A stretch of 17,531 nucleotides of DNA, taken from contig JAKZSU010000220.1 in NCBI GenBank assembly GCA_047517485.1, positions 1 to 17,531 on the forward strand, given 5' to 3'. Source of the DNA: JAKZSU01 sp047517485 (GTDB lineage: Bacteria; Pseudomonadota; Alphaproteobacteria; UBA7887). Under the pieces are notes generated by a model. That model had not been told where the DNA came from. It did not search any database and was given only the letters and a program-made list of their open reading frames with translations. The translations under genes and the position numbers were made by a program. Of this stretch, positions 1 through 6,503 are shown in pieces (the stretch's first letter is position 1; the number at the start of each line of letters is the position of its first letter).

Positions 1-1
1 C

Positions 2-487
2 CGGCTCTATCTCGACTGCGCGAAGCGCGGCGAGCTTGTGACGCTCGGGGGCGCGGCGGTGCCAGTGGCCGAACTACTGGCGCTCGCGGTCGAACGCTTC
101 GGCCGCCCGGCGCGCGTGGTCGCCGATCGCTGGCGCGAGGCCGAGCTGAGGGACGCGCTCGACAAGGCCGGCGTGCCACCCGCCGCCGTGGCGTCTCGCG
201 GCATGGGTTTTCAGGACGGCGCGGCGGACGTTCGCGAGTTCCGCCGCGCGGTCCTGGAGGGGCGCGTCGTGGCCGCGCCGTCGCTACTGCTGCGCTCGGC
301 GATGGCCGAAGCGCGCACCGTTTCCGACCCGGCCGGAAACGCGAAGCTGGCGAAGCACAACCAAGGCGGACGCCGAGTGCGCGCTCGCGACGATGCGGCG
401 GCGGCTGCGATCCTTGCGGTTGCGGAGGGGGTGCGGGCTCCGGCAACACCCCGGCGCCGCTGGCGGTCTCGGGGGCTGGCGGGATGA
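2..487 (+). CDS. Phage terminase large subunit, C-terminal part (partial at window edge)
   Basis: The reading frame is open from the first full codon, so the gene starts left of the window. About 161 residues remain. They fit the nuclease end of a phage large terminase, the motor that pumps DNA into the prohead and cuts it. The recognisable part is the stretch around residues 95-140 of the visible fragment (LLLRSAMAEARTVSDPAGN, then a basic GGRRVRARDD segment followed by an alanine-rich helix), which resembles the end of terminases in alphaproteobacterial prophages and gene transfer agents. The conserved ATPase motifs lie outside the window and cannot be checked. It ends with TGA and is followed by HNH, capsid and portal genes, which supports a packaging role. 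The identification rests on remembered family resemblance plus context. Confidence 0.75.
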   Translation, partial: RLYLDCAKRGELVTLGGAAVPVAELLALAVERFGRPARVVADRWREAELRDALDKAGVPPAAVASRGMGFQDGAADVREFRRAVLEGRVVAAPSLLLRSAMAEARTVSDPAGNAKLAKHNQGGRRVRARDDAAAAAILAVAEGVRAPATPRRRWRSRGLAG

Positions 488-544
488 ACTACCACCATGT
501 ATACAGCGGACGCCGTGTTCGGCGGGTGTGACCGGGAGAGTGAA

Positions 545-1105
545 ATGGAATTTCGGCTGACTTACGCAGGAAAGCTGCTTGCCCACAAAGGAGGCCGGTC
601 AGGACACGTCCACGACATACGACAAAAGTTCCATCCGCAACTCAGGAACTTTTGAACCGAGCATCCGGTGTTGAACCGTGGTTATCCTTCTGGGTCAGGC
701 ATCCCGAATCCCGACACAATGTGGGGGAAAACCTACCCCCAACATGGCTACAACTGGAAGCCAATGGCCACCGAGGACAATCACCTAATTTGCGCACTGG
801 ACATCTTGATGCTTCGCAATGGCCCGCCAGGGAAGGTCCGCACGGACATCGACAATCGTCTCAAGACCCTTTTCGATGCGCTGCAAATGCCGAACTCAGA
901 CCAATTGGGCGGCAAGACACCCGAGCCCGGGCAAGATCCGTTTTACGTCTTGCTGGCGGATGACCGTCTGATAACCCGCGTAGCGGTTACTTCCGATATG
1001 TTGCTTGAGCCGGTGGAGGGGGTGGAAGATGCCGTGCGGCTTGTGATCGATGTCAACGTTCGGCCCTACGCGGTCACGTGGGAAAATGCGAGCTTTGCCG
1101 GGTAG
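545..1105 (+). pseudogene. RusA-like endonuclease-family gene interrupted by an in-frame TGA
   Basis: An ATG at 545, preceded by a good ribosome-binding site (GGGAGAG), opens a frame that reads 36 codons, meets TGA at 653-655, and then continues open in the same frame to TAG at 1105 (187 codons in all). The downstream part holds the signature of RusA-like Holliday-junction resolvases: DIDNRLKTLFDAL (codons 101-113) and a later acidic pair, DDRLI (139-143). These acidic residues would bind the catalytic metal. The N-terminal piece (MEFRLTYAGKLLAHKG, HVHDIRQKFHPQLRNF) matches, from memory, the start of an uncharacterised family with this RusA-like core, which usually has a Trp near the TGA position. 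The simplest reading is a TGG-to-TGA nonsense mutation. The right part might be re-initiated at GTG 668 or ATG 719, neither with a clear ribosome-binding site. GC is lower than in neighbours (29 of 60 bases at 601-660, against 46 of 60 at 121-180), suggesting separate acquisition. Confidence 0.6.
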
Positions 1106-1418
1106 CTACTGCGCCAAGAATGGCATGAGCCGAAACCACGTCCGCCTAAACTGGCGCCGATGGGCGCGGACCCGTCGCGCCGTGTTCGAGCGCGACGGCT
1201 GGCGCTGCGTCCTGTGCGGCCGGGCGGGGCGGCTCGAATGCGACCACACCAGCCCGCTCGACCGAGGCGGCGATCCCTGGGACCAGGCGAACCTCCAGAC
1301 GCTTTGCCGCGCGTGCCATATCGCGAAGACGCGCGAGGAAAACCGGCGTCCCCTGACGGAGGCGGAGGTGGCATGGCGGGCCTTCGTGGACGAGTTGACG
1401 GTGGAGACCGCCAACTAA
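1086..1418 (+). CDS. Phage HNH endonuclease
   Basis: A 110-residue protein with a complete zinc-bound HNH nuclease fold. CVLC (residues 41-44) is the first zinc pair, ECDHTSPLDRGG carries the D53-H54 catalytic pair, N69 is the central Asn, and CRACH (74-78) gives the second zinc pair and the final His. Small HNH proteins of this kind sit beside terminase and capsid genes in many HK97-like phages and in tail-stealing satellites, where they assist the terminase in cutting packaged DNA. The ATG at 1086 is chosen because it overlaps the end of the preceding gene by 20 bases and has a weak purine-rich leader. ATG 1125 (starting MSRNHVRLNW) is also possible and would give 97 residues, close to many relatives. 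The domain call is firm; the start is less so. Confidence 0.9.
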   Translation: MRALPGSYCAKNGMSRNHVRLNWRRWARTRRAVFERDGWRCVLCGRAGRLECDHTSPLDRGGDPWDQANLQTLCRACHIAKTREENRRPLTEAEVAWRAFVDELTVETAN

Positions 1419-1430
1419 TAGTGGTATAGT
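1402..1430 (+). promoter_or_regulatory. Candidate promoter for the capsid gene
   Basis: A -35-like TGGAGA (1402-1407), a 17-base spacer and a -10-like TATAGT (1425-1430) lie at the end of the HNH gene. Transcription would begin near 1437, giving a leader of about 35 bases before the capsid GTG. Just downstream is an unusually AT-rich run (about 1441-1460) in an otherwise GC-rich region, and a short AGTGG/CCACT inverted repeat overlaps the -10. Matches to consensus are 4 of 6 and 5 of 6, so this is a plausible site only. Confidence 0.35.
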
Positions 1431-1471
1431 ATGGCCACTGATATCCAATTATTATATATCGGAGGTCGACT

Positions 1472-2770
1472 GTGACACCCGCCCAGAAACGACTTCGCGA
1501 GCTTCGCGACCGCCAGTCCAAGGAGCGCGGCCGGATGGCCGAACTCGCCCTTGTCGACGAACTGTCCGACGAACAGCGGTCGGAACTCGACACAATCGAG
1601 CGCGGCGTGCCCGATTTGGAACGCCAGATTCGGGCCGCCATGATCGGGGCCGAAACCGAGGAACGCGAGCAAGAGACCCGCGAGACCACGGAACCCGACG
1701 CAGAGCAGCGCGAGCGGATCGAACTTCGCGGCAAGGCGCGCCTGACCAACTACCTGTTGGCCGCCGCGCGCGGGCGGATGGTTGATGGCGCCGAAGCGGA
1801 GCTTGCCGCTGCCGCCGGCGTACAGGGAATCCCCCTTGAGTTGTGGGACACGCCGGAGACCCGCGACATCACGCCGGCACCCGGCACGGTCGGCGTGAAC
1901 CTCGATCCGATTCGTCCGGCCGTCTTCGCCAACAGCATCGCGCCGCGCCTTGGCATCGCCATGCCGCGCGTCGGCACCGGCACCTATGCGACGGCGACGA
2001 TCACCAAGTCGCAGACGGCCGAAGCCAAGGCCAAGAGCGGGGTGGTTGCCGCCACGGCGGGCGCACTCACGGTCACCACGGCGACTGCGAAGCGGGTCAG
2101 CGCGCGGCTCGAATTGACGCTCGAAGATATCGCCACGGTCGGGCAGGCCAATTTTGAGGCGATCCTTCGCGAGAACCTATCGCTCGCCCTGTCCGACGAA
2201 CTGGACGACCAGGCGATCAACGGCGACGGGCAGGCGCCGAACCTCAAGGGCATCTTCAACGCCCTCACGGACCCGTCCGCGCCGGCCGTCGGCGTCGCCA
2301 CCTTCGACACCTTCGTCGGATCCTTCGCGGATGGAATCGATGGCCTGTGGGCGAACACCGTCAAGGACGTTGCCATCGTCGCCGGCGTCGATACCTACAA
2401 GCTGAGCGCCAAGACCTTCCGGGACCGAGTGATCGACACCGCCCAACGCGGCGGGGTCAGCCTCGGCGATGAGGCATTCAGCGACTACGCGATGCGCCAG
2501 TACGGCGGATGGTGGACCAACAAGCGGATGCCTGCCACCGCGTCCAACGTCCAGCAAGCGATCCTGTACCGCAAGGGCCGCTCGGCGGCGGGAGCCTCGG
2601 CGGGCATGCGGACAGCCGTATGCCCCCATTGGAACGAGGTCAGCATCGACGACATCTATTCCGGCTCGGCGAAGGGTGAGCGGTATTTCACCATGCACGT
2701 CCTGCTCGGCGACGTGATCCTGGTACAGCCCGACGCCTATGCGCAGGTGAGCTTCCGCGCATCCACCTGA
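1472..2770 (+). CDS. HK97-family phage major capsid protein
   Basis: A 432-residue protein with the two-part plan of HK97-type capsid proteins. Residues 1 to about 115 are charged and helical, rich in Glu/Arg/Gln with predicted coiled-coil character; this is the delta (scaffolding) domain that the prohead protease normally removes. The shell-forming domain follows, from about GVNLDPIRPAVFANSIAPRL (141-160), with NFEAILRENLSLALSDELDDQAING in the middle and LLGDVILVQPDAYAQVSF near the C-terminus. It would form the icosahedral head. The GTG start at 1472 is supported by GGAGG at 1461-1465, six bases upstream; no ATG fits better. The protease gene lies downstream rather than upstream, unlike HK97 itself. 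The call is firm from the domain pattern and the adjacent protease. Confidence 0.9.
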   Translation: MTPAQKRLRELRDRQSKERGRMAELALVDELSDEQRSELDTIERGVPDLERQIRAAMIGAETEEREQETRETTEPDAEQRERIELRGKARLTNYLLAAARGRMVDGAEAELAAAAGVQGIPLELWDTPETRDITPAPGTVGVNLDPIRPAVFANSIAPRLGIAMPRVGTGTYATATITKSQTAEAKAKSGVVAATAGALTVTTATAKRVSARLELTLEDIATVGQANFEAILRENLSLALSDELDDQAINGDGQAPNLKGIFNALTDPSAPAVGVATFDTFVGSFADGIDGLWANTVKDVAIVAGVDTYKLSAKTFRDRVIDTAQRGGVSLGDEAFSDYAMRQYGGWWTNKRMPATASNVQQAILYRKGRSAAGASAGMRTAVCPHWNEVSIDDIYSGSAKGERYFTMHVLLGDVILVQPDAYAQVSFRAST

Positions 2771-2791
2771 GCGCGGCCGGAAGGGCCGACC

Positions 2792-3469
2792 ATGACCGAG
2801 TTCCCCACATTCGACGGCGCCCTGGAAATCCGGGCGCGGGGAAGTGGCCGGGTACTGTCCGGGCGCTTCCCATACTCGCCGGGGCCGGGCCGGATGATGG
2901 CGACGATTTCGGATCGCGGGAAGCGGCGCAAAGAGAGGATCGCCGACGATGCGTTCGGCTGGCAAATCCGCGCCTTCGCGGAGGTCCAGCAAGAGCTGGC
3001 GCGGGTGATCGAGGAATCGGTCGACCAAGCCCGGATCGAGCTACTGCGGCAAGAGCTGGAACGGCGCAACGTACACATCCTGACGGGCCATTCCTACGAC
3101 AAGCCGCTCGGCGACCTGAAGTCTGGGACCGCCCGCATTGAAAGCACGCGCGAGGCCGTCGCCTTTGAGGTCGACCTACCGCCTGACGCCGAGCAACCGT
3201 CCTACATGGCGGACGCCGTGCGGATGGTGCGGGCTGGCCTGGCCGGCGGCATCTCCCCCGGCTTCCGGGTTCCGCCTGCTTCGGCAGTCCGCGATGCCGA
3301 GACATTCGAACCCGAACCCGGCAACCCGGGTGTCCAGGTCCGCGTCATCAACGCCGCCGTGCTTCACGAGCTTTCGATTGTCACCCGGCCGGCGTACTCC
3401 GAGACCGGCGTTGACGCGCGGGCCTTCGATCCCGTGCCGGCAGTGAGAAGGCGCAGGATATGGCTCTAA
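2792..3469 (+). CDS. HK97-type prohead protease
   Basis: A 225-residue protein resembling the U35-family serine proteases that cut the delta domain from capsid subunits during head maturation. The catalytic His is H100 (HILTGHSYDKPLGDLKSG) and the Ser is S155 (GGISPGFRV). ELSIVTRPAYSETGVDAR (193-210) is the usual family end motif. Residues 60-92 form a long, charged, helix-like segment between the first strand region and the catalytic His, longer than in HK97 protease and possibly used for scaffold binding. It begins 21 bases after the capsid stop codon. The last 10 bases overlap the next gene, suggesting translational coupling. The extreme C-terminus (VRRRRIWL) is basic. The identification is firm; the role of the helical insertion is unknown. 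Confidence 0.88.
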   Translation: MTEFPTFDGALEIRARGSGRVLSGRFPYSPGPGRMMATISDRGKRRKERIADDAFGWQIRAFAEVQQELARVIEESVDQARIELLRQELERRNVHILTGHSYDKPLGDLKSGTARIESTREAVAFEVDLPPDAEQPSYMADAVRMVRAGLAGGISPGFRVPPASAVRDAETFEPEPGNPGVQVRVINAAVLHELSIVTRPAYSETGVDARAFDPVPAVRRRRIWL

Positions 3470-3822
3470 GCGACCTGTCTCCCTGGCCGGCTTCGACCGC
3501 GACGGCAAGCCTTACCGCAGCCCGGGCCTGTCTTCGCGATGCGCTCGGCGGGGGTCTGAGCGATGGTCGCGTGGACCGCCTGGGCGCAACCGCTGCGGCT
3601 CTGGTCGAGGCATACGCGTCGGGCGCTCCGCAGCCGGTTAAGAACGAGGCCGTGATCCGGGCATGCGGGTGGCTCGCCGAGGCGCCGTCCAGCGGTGTAC
3701 GAAGCGAGAGCGTTGGTGACATCCGGACGTCCTTTTCGCCGGCGATGACGGGCGCTCTGAGGGCGTCCGGTGCGATGGCCCTGCTGTCCCCATTCAAGCA
3801 ACGCCGGGCGGGTGCGATATGA
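3460..3822 (+). CDS. Probable head-tail connector (gp6-like) protein
   Basis: A 120-residue, largely helical protein. Its C-terminal half (VKNEAVIRACGWLAEAPSSG, then SVGDIRTSFSPAMTGALRASGAMALLSPFKQRRAG) resembles small adaptor proteins encoded next to head-closure genes in HK97-like phages. These form a ring beneath the portal. It starts inside the last codons of the protease gene (10-base overlap) and ends in an ATGA overlap with the next gene, the tight coupling usual for a head-completion operon. There are no catalytic motifs, membrane segments or signal peptide. The function is inferred from position and resemblance; the family name is remembered, not searched. Confidence 0.6.
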   Translation: MALSDLSPWPASTATASLTAARACLRDALGGGLSDGRVDRLGATAAALVEAYASGAPQPVKNEAVIRACGWLAEAPSSGVRSESVGDIRTSFSPAMTGALRASGAMALLSPFKQRRAGAI

Positions 3823-4157
3823 CACTCGCCCTGCGCCGCTTTCCGGAGCGAATCACCCGCCGGCGCCAAGAGCCCGGCGGGATGAACGCCTTTGGCGAAT
3901 TCATCGAGGGCACGATCACCGAGGTCGAGCTTCCGGCCTCCGTGCAGCCGCTCGATTTGCAGGACGCCGACATTGCCGGCGGCGTGTCCTTGGTAGAGCG
4001 GTTGCGGATCTATGTTCCCGAGCCGGACGCTTTGCGCGCCGCCTTCGATGATGCCGGGGCTGATGCCGTCGCATGGCTGGGGCTTGAGTTCACGGTTGAG
4101 GAGTCCCGGTCCTGGCCGGGTTCGCACACCCGCGCAACCGTGCTGAGGGAAACCTGA
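3819..4157 (+). CDS. Probable phage head-closure (head-tail joining) protein
   Basis: A 112-residue protein, mostly predicted beta strand. It opens with a basic RRFPERITRRRQEPGGMNAFGEF segment, has a central LPASVQPLDLQDADIAGG part and ends SRSWPGSHTRATVLRET. This layout (arginine-rich start, variable loop, strand-rich core, short C-terminal strand) is like the head-tail joining proteins that plug the connector after packaging and provide the docking face for the tail. It starts at the ATGA overlap with the connector gene, and its TGA shares a base with the portal ATG (TGATG at 4155-4159). If the element lacks tails of its own, this would be the protein that must fit a helper phage's tail. 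Confidence 0.6.
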   Translation: MTLALRRFPERITRRRQEPGGMNAFGEFIEGTITEVELPASVQPLDLQDADIAGGVSLVERLRIYVPEPDALRAAFDDAGADAVAWLGLEFTVEESRSWPGSHTRATVLRET

Positions 4158-5224
4158 TGCGTTGGCCGTGGTCTAGGCGCGAGAAGCGCGACAGCGGCGG
4201 CGATTTCTCCGATGCCGTGGTCCGGCTGATCGAGGCGCAGGCAGCCGGCACCGCTGCGGACGCCTCGTCCACGGCGGCGGTGGAGGCGGCGGCAGGGGCG
4301 TTGTCGAGGGCCTTCGCGAGCGCGGAGGTGGTGGGGGAGGACTGGCTTCGAGACGCCGTACCACCGGCCACCCTGGCGCAGATAGGGCGCGATCTGGTTC
4401 GGTCGGGTGATAGCCTCCACGTTATCCGGATTGGCGGTGATGGGTCCGTTCGGCTGATCCCCTGTTCGTCCTGGCATTGGGAAGGCTCGCACGATCCTTC
4501 CACCTGGACCGTCCGCGCGACGGCCTACGGGCCTTCGACTTCGACCACCTGGAATTTGCCCGTGTCCGCCGTTGTCTTCGTGCGGTGGGGGTCGAACCCC
4601 GGCCAACCCTACATCGGCACCGCCCCGACGAGCTGGGCCCATGTCACCGCGCGTCTCGGCGCGGAGGTCGAGCGGTCGGTCGCGGACGAAGTGGCCGGGC
4701 CGCTCGCGCAGCTGCTGGCCGTACCGTCCGATGGCGGAGACGGCGGCGAGGGCGACCCCCTGGCGCTGCTCAAGGGCGACATCGCCGGCGCGCGCGGGAA
4801 GGCGCTCATGGTCGAGACGACCGCGGCCGGCTGGGGTGATGGAAAGACGGCCGCACCGCAACACGACTGGCGGCAATCGCGGCTCGGTCCGGCGCCGCCC
4901 GCCGTGCTGGCCGAAATCCGCCGCGACGTGTTCGGGCATGTCTTGGCCGCGACCGGCACCCCGCCGAGCCTGTTTGTCGACAACGCGGACGGGACCGCGC
5001 AGCGCGAGGCTGTCCGGCGCTGGCACCTTGGCACCGTTCTGCCGCTCGCCCGCATGATCGAGCGCGAGCTTACGGACAAGCTCGAAACGCCGGTCTCGCT
5101 GAAATTTGACGCCTATCCGCTCGATCTCGCCGGCCGGGCTCAGGCCTTCCAGAAGCTCGTTGCCGGTGGTGTCGCCGTCACCGAGGCGCTGGCGACTGCC
5201 GGTCTGCTGGCGGATGGCGGGTAG
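4157..5224 (+). CDS. Phage portal protein
   Basis: A 355-residue protein resembling HK97-family portals, the twelve-subunit ring at one head vertex through which DNA enters and leaves. Visible family features are an early ALSRAFASAEV segment, LAQIGRDLVRSGDSLHVIRI followed by LIPCSSWHWEG (about 75-110), a wing region with GRPYIGT-like and VADEVAGPLAQLL parts, and a C-terminal helix-rich LAEIRRDVFGHVLAATGTPPSLF, then AQREAVRRWHLGTVLPLARMIERELTDKL, typical of the portal crown and stem. It is shorter than many portals (commonly 400 residues or more). It lies after the capsid, protease and closure genes instead of before them. The start is fixed by the TGATG overlap with the previous gene. Confidence 0.82.
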   Translation: MRWPWSRREKRDSGGDFSDAVVRLIEAQAAGTAADASSTAAVEAAAGALSRAFASAEVVGEDWLRDAVPPATLAQIGRDLVRSGDSLHVIRIGGDGSVRLIPCSSWHWEGSHDPSTWTVRATAYGPSTSTTWNLPVSAVVFVRWGSNPGQPYIGTAPTSWAHVTARLGAEVERSVADEVAGPLAQLLAVPSDGGDGGEGDPLALLKGDIAGARGKALMVETTAAGWGDGKTAAPQHDWRQSRLGPAPPAVLAEIRRDVFGHVLAATGTPPSLFVDNADGTAQREAVRRWHLGTVLPLARMIERELTDKLETPVSLKFDAYPLDLAGRAQAFQKLVAGGVAVTEALATAGLLADGG

Positions 5225-5390
5225 GCCGAAACCCATCCGGGGCGGCGACGAGCCGCCACCGGCGCCGCCAGGATTCGAATCCTGCAAGCGGCCGTGCTCG
5301 CGGTGCGGCCGAACCTTCAAGACCACGCCGGCGCGCCGGGTGCTGTGCGCGGCCTGCTACAAGGGCGCGGACGGCGGGCTCGACCTGTAG
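5214..5390 (+). CDS. Small four-cysteine zinc-finger protein
   Basis: A 58-residue protein whose second half holds two CxxC pairs, CSRCGRTF and CAACY, separated by 14 residues (TFKTTPARRVLCAAC region). This is the layout of a compact treble-clef or zinc-ribbon finger that could bind nucleic acid or protein. The first half is rich in Pro and Gly and probably unstructured. The ATG at 5214 overlaps the last 11 bases of the portal gene, so it is likely translated by coupling and is the last gene of the head operon. Its function is unknown. Small zinc-finger proteins in phages act as transcription or translation regulators, but nothing here says which. It is not a tail protein of any recognisable kind. 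Confidence 0.6.
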   Translation: MAGRPKPIRGGDEPPPAPPGFESCKRPCSRCGRTFKTTPARRVLCAACYKGADGGLDL

Positions 5391-5438
5391 GCGCGGCCCT
5401 TCTACATACAATTCGAATCGGCCGGGCGCTTTTGGGGT

Positions 5439-5466
5439 TGCCTTCGGCTCCCCCATATGTTACAAC
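5439..5466 (+). promoter_or_regulatory. Candidate promoter for the small-gene/integrase operon
   Basis: The 112 bases between the zinc-finger gene and the next start are AT-richer than the surroundings. TTGCCT (5439-5444), a 16-base spacer and TACAAC (5461-5466) form a modest sigma-70-like pair, placing transcription start about 30 bases before ATG 5503. A short imperfect hairpin (GGGG, GCC, TTC loop, GGC, CCCC) overlaps the spacer. This is the only non-coding gap in the right half of the element, so some promoter here is likely; this exact choice is weak. Confidence 0.3.
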
Positions 5467-5502
5467 TCCTTCAAGCAAAACAATTCATACGGAGCATGGA
5501 TT

Positions 5503-5769
5503 ATGAATCGTATCTTGATTTCTCGTCGGCGGGTGCAAGACCTGGCAGGCATAACGGGAAACCATCTTTCTACGCTTGTGTCCCGTGGCCGCCTTGACGA
5601 ACATGACGCGCTGATCGACGACAAGGTGCGCAAGGGTATCACCCTCGCGTCGCTGGCCCGCTATTTCGGCTGGTCGGCCGCGACGGTCGATCAAATTCTC
5701 CTCTCGCATCGCGTGAGCCCGGACTCTGACAGCTGGCACCACCTAACCGAGCGCAACGAGGAGGGTTAG
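5503..5769 (+). CDS. Small putative DNA-binding protein, unrecognised
   Basis: An 88-residue basic-to-neutral protein I do not recognise as a named family. Its N-terminus (ISRRRVQDLAGITGNHLSTLVSRGRL, residues 6-31) reads like a MerR/AlpA-type helix-turn-helix: helix, tight turn with Gly, second helix, then an RG wing. A second helix-turn-helix-like segment may lie at ITLASLARYFGWSAATVDQILLSHRV (46-71). Such proteins in integrated elements act as excisionase or as activators such as AlpA in satellites. It has a clear ribosome-binding site (GGAG at 5491-5494) and is the first gene after the non-coding gap, so it probably heads the operon running to the integrase. The DNA-binding role is inference from the pattern. 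Confidence 0.55.
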   Translation: MNRILISRRRVQDLAGITGNHLSTLVSRGRLDEHDALIDDKVRKGITLASLARYFGWSAATVDQILLSHRVSPDSDSWHHLTERNEEG

Positions 5770-5771
5770 CG

Positions 5772-6152
5772 ATGGCCGCCGCCAAACCGGTTCGTCTCGG
5801 GCGAACGGTTCTCGAAGACGCACACCGTTTCGCCCGGGCAAAGGACGGACGGGACATGGACGACCGCGCGGCTGTTGAAACCTGTATCGAGGCGACCGGC
5901 GATGCCGCGCTCGGCAACGTCGCCGACTACATCAACGTCTGGACCCGCGCCATCGTCGCGGTCCAGATACTGGCCGCGATCCGCGTGCTGTTCGGCGAGG
6001 AGGTCGCGCTTCGCGAATTCGGCGGGCGTTGGTGGATCGTGCGACCGGGTGCTGGGGACGGCTACCCGCTCGGCGAGGTTCCAAAAGCAGAGATGGAACG
6101 CGCGCTTGTTGAGGCCGGTCTCGAACTGGACCCTCGCGCAACGCGACACTGA
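5772..6152 (+). CDS. Hypothetical protein of the integrated element
   Basis: A 126-residue protein with no family I recognise. It starts two bases after the previous stop codon, with GAGGAG upstream, so it is very likely translated. It has a charged N-terminal part with several helices (LGRTVLEDAHRFARAKDGRDMDDRAAVETCIEATGD), a hydrophobic central helix (IVAVQILAAIRVLFGEEVAL, 61-80) that is amphipathic rather than clearly transmembrane, and a strand-like segment with two tryptophans (GGRWWIVRPG). There are no cysteines in a metal-binding arrangement and no catalytic signature. Because it sits between two putative helix-turn-helix genes, a regulatory or helper-interference role is possible but unsupported by any motif. 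Confidence 0.5.
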   Translation: MAAAKPVRLGRTVLEDAHRFARAKDGRDMDDRAAVETCIEATGDAALGNVADYINVWTRAIVAVQILAAIRVLFGEEVALREFGGRWWIVRPGAGDGYPLGEVPKAEMERALVEAGLELDPRATRH

Positions 6153-6155
6153 CCG

Positions 6156-6503
6156 ATGCCAACCCGCTACCTGTCCTTCCGCGAGGCCGGCGAGCAAACC
6201 GGCTTCGACGCGGCCGCCCTTCGCCGCGCGGCCATAAAGCACGGCAAGGCGACGCGTGTTGGAAGGTCGACAAAAATCCACCCCGACCACCTAGAGGAGT
6301 TGCTCGACCTATGCCTCGAAAAGCCCTCGGAGCCCGTCTCTACTGCGAACGAAACGGGGTCTGGTACATCCGCGATCTCGTCGGCGGCAGCGAGTGCCGC
6401 GTGTCAACGCGCGCTCGAGACCGCCGAGAGGCTGAAAAGGCCCTCGCGCGATACATCGCCGACAAGGACCGGCCACAAGGCCCAAGTCGTCCCGATGAGA
6501 TAA
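6156..6503 (+). CDS. Excisionase-like helix-turn-helix protein overlapping the integrase gene
   Basis: A 115-residue frame starting three bases after the previous stop. Residues 5-57 (YLSFREAGEQTGFDAAALRR, then TRVGRSTKIHPDHLEELLDLCLEK) have the winged-helix layout of excisionase and other MerR-like proteins: a first helix, a second helix for DNA contact, a short basic wing, then a final helix. Such proteins bend DNA at the attachment site and steer the integrase toward excision. The rest (about 60-115) is Ser/Ala-rich with no clear fold, and is encoded by DNA that also codes, in another frame, for the start of the integrase. The overlap is 193 bases, so the tail may be dispensable. No strong ribosome-binding site is visible, suggesting coupling to the gene before. 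Confidence 0.6.
   Translation: MPTRYLSFREAGEQTGFDAAALRRAAIKHGKATRVGRSTKIHPDHLEELLDLCLEKPSEPVSTANETGSGTSAISSAAASAACQRALETAERLKRPSRDTSPTRTGHKAQVVPMR

Noticed and set aside
653..655. General recoding of TGA as tryptophan
   Set aside because: TGA is an ordinary stop for the terminase, capsid and several chromosomal genes, so a nonsense mutation is simpler.
4010..5326. Long open frame of 438 codons on the minus strand
   Set aside because: It lies opposite the portal and closure genes and is an artefact of high GC; it has no domain pattern or ribosome-binding site.
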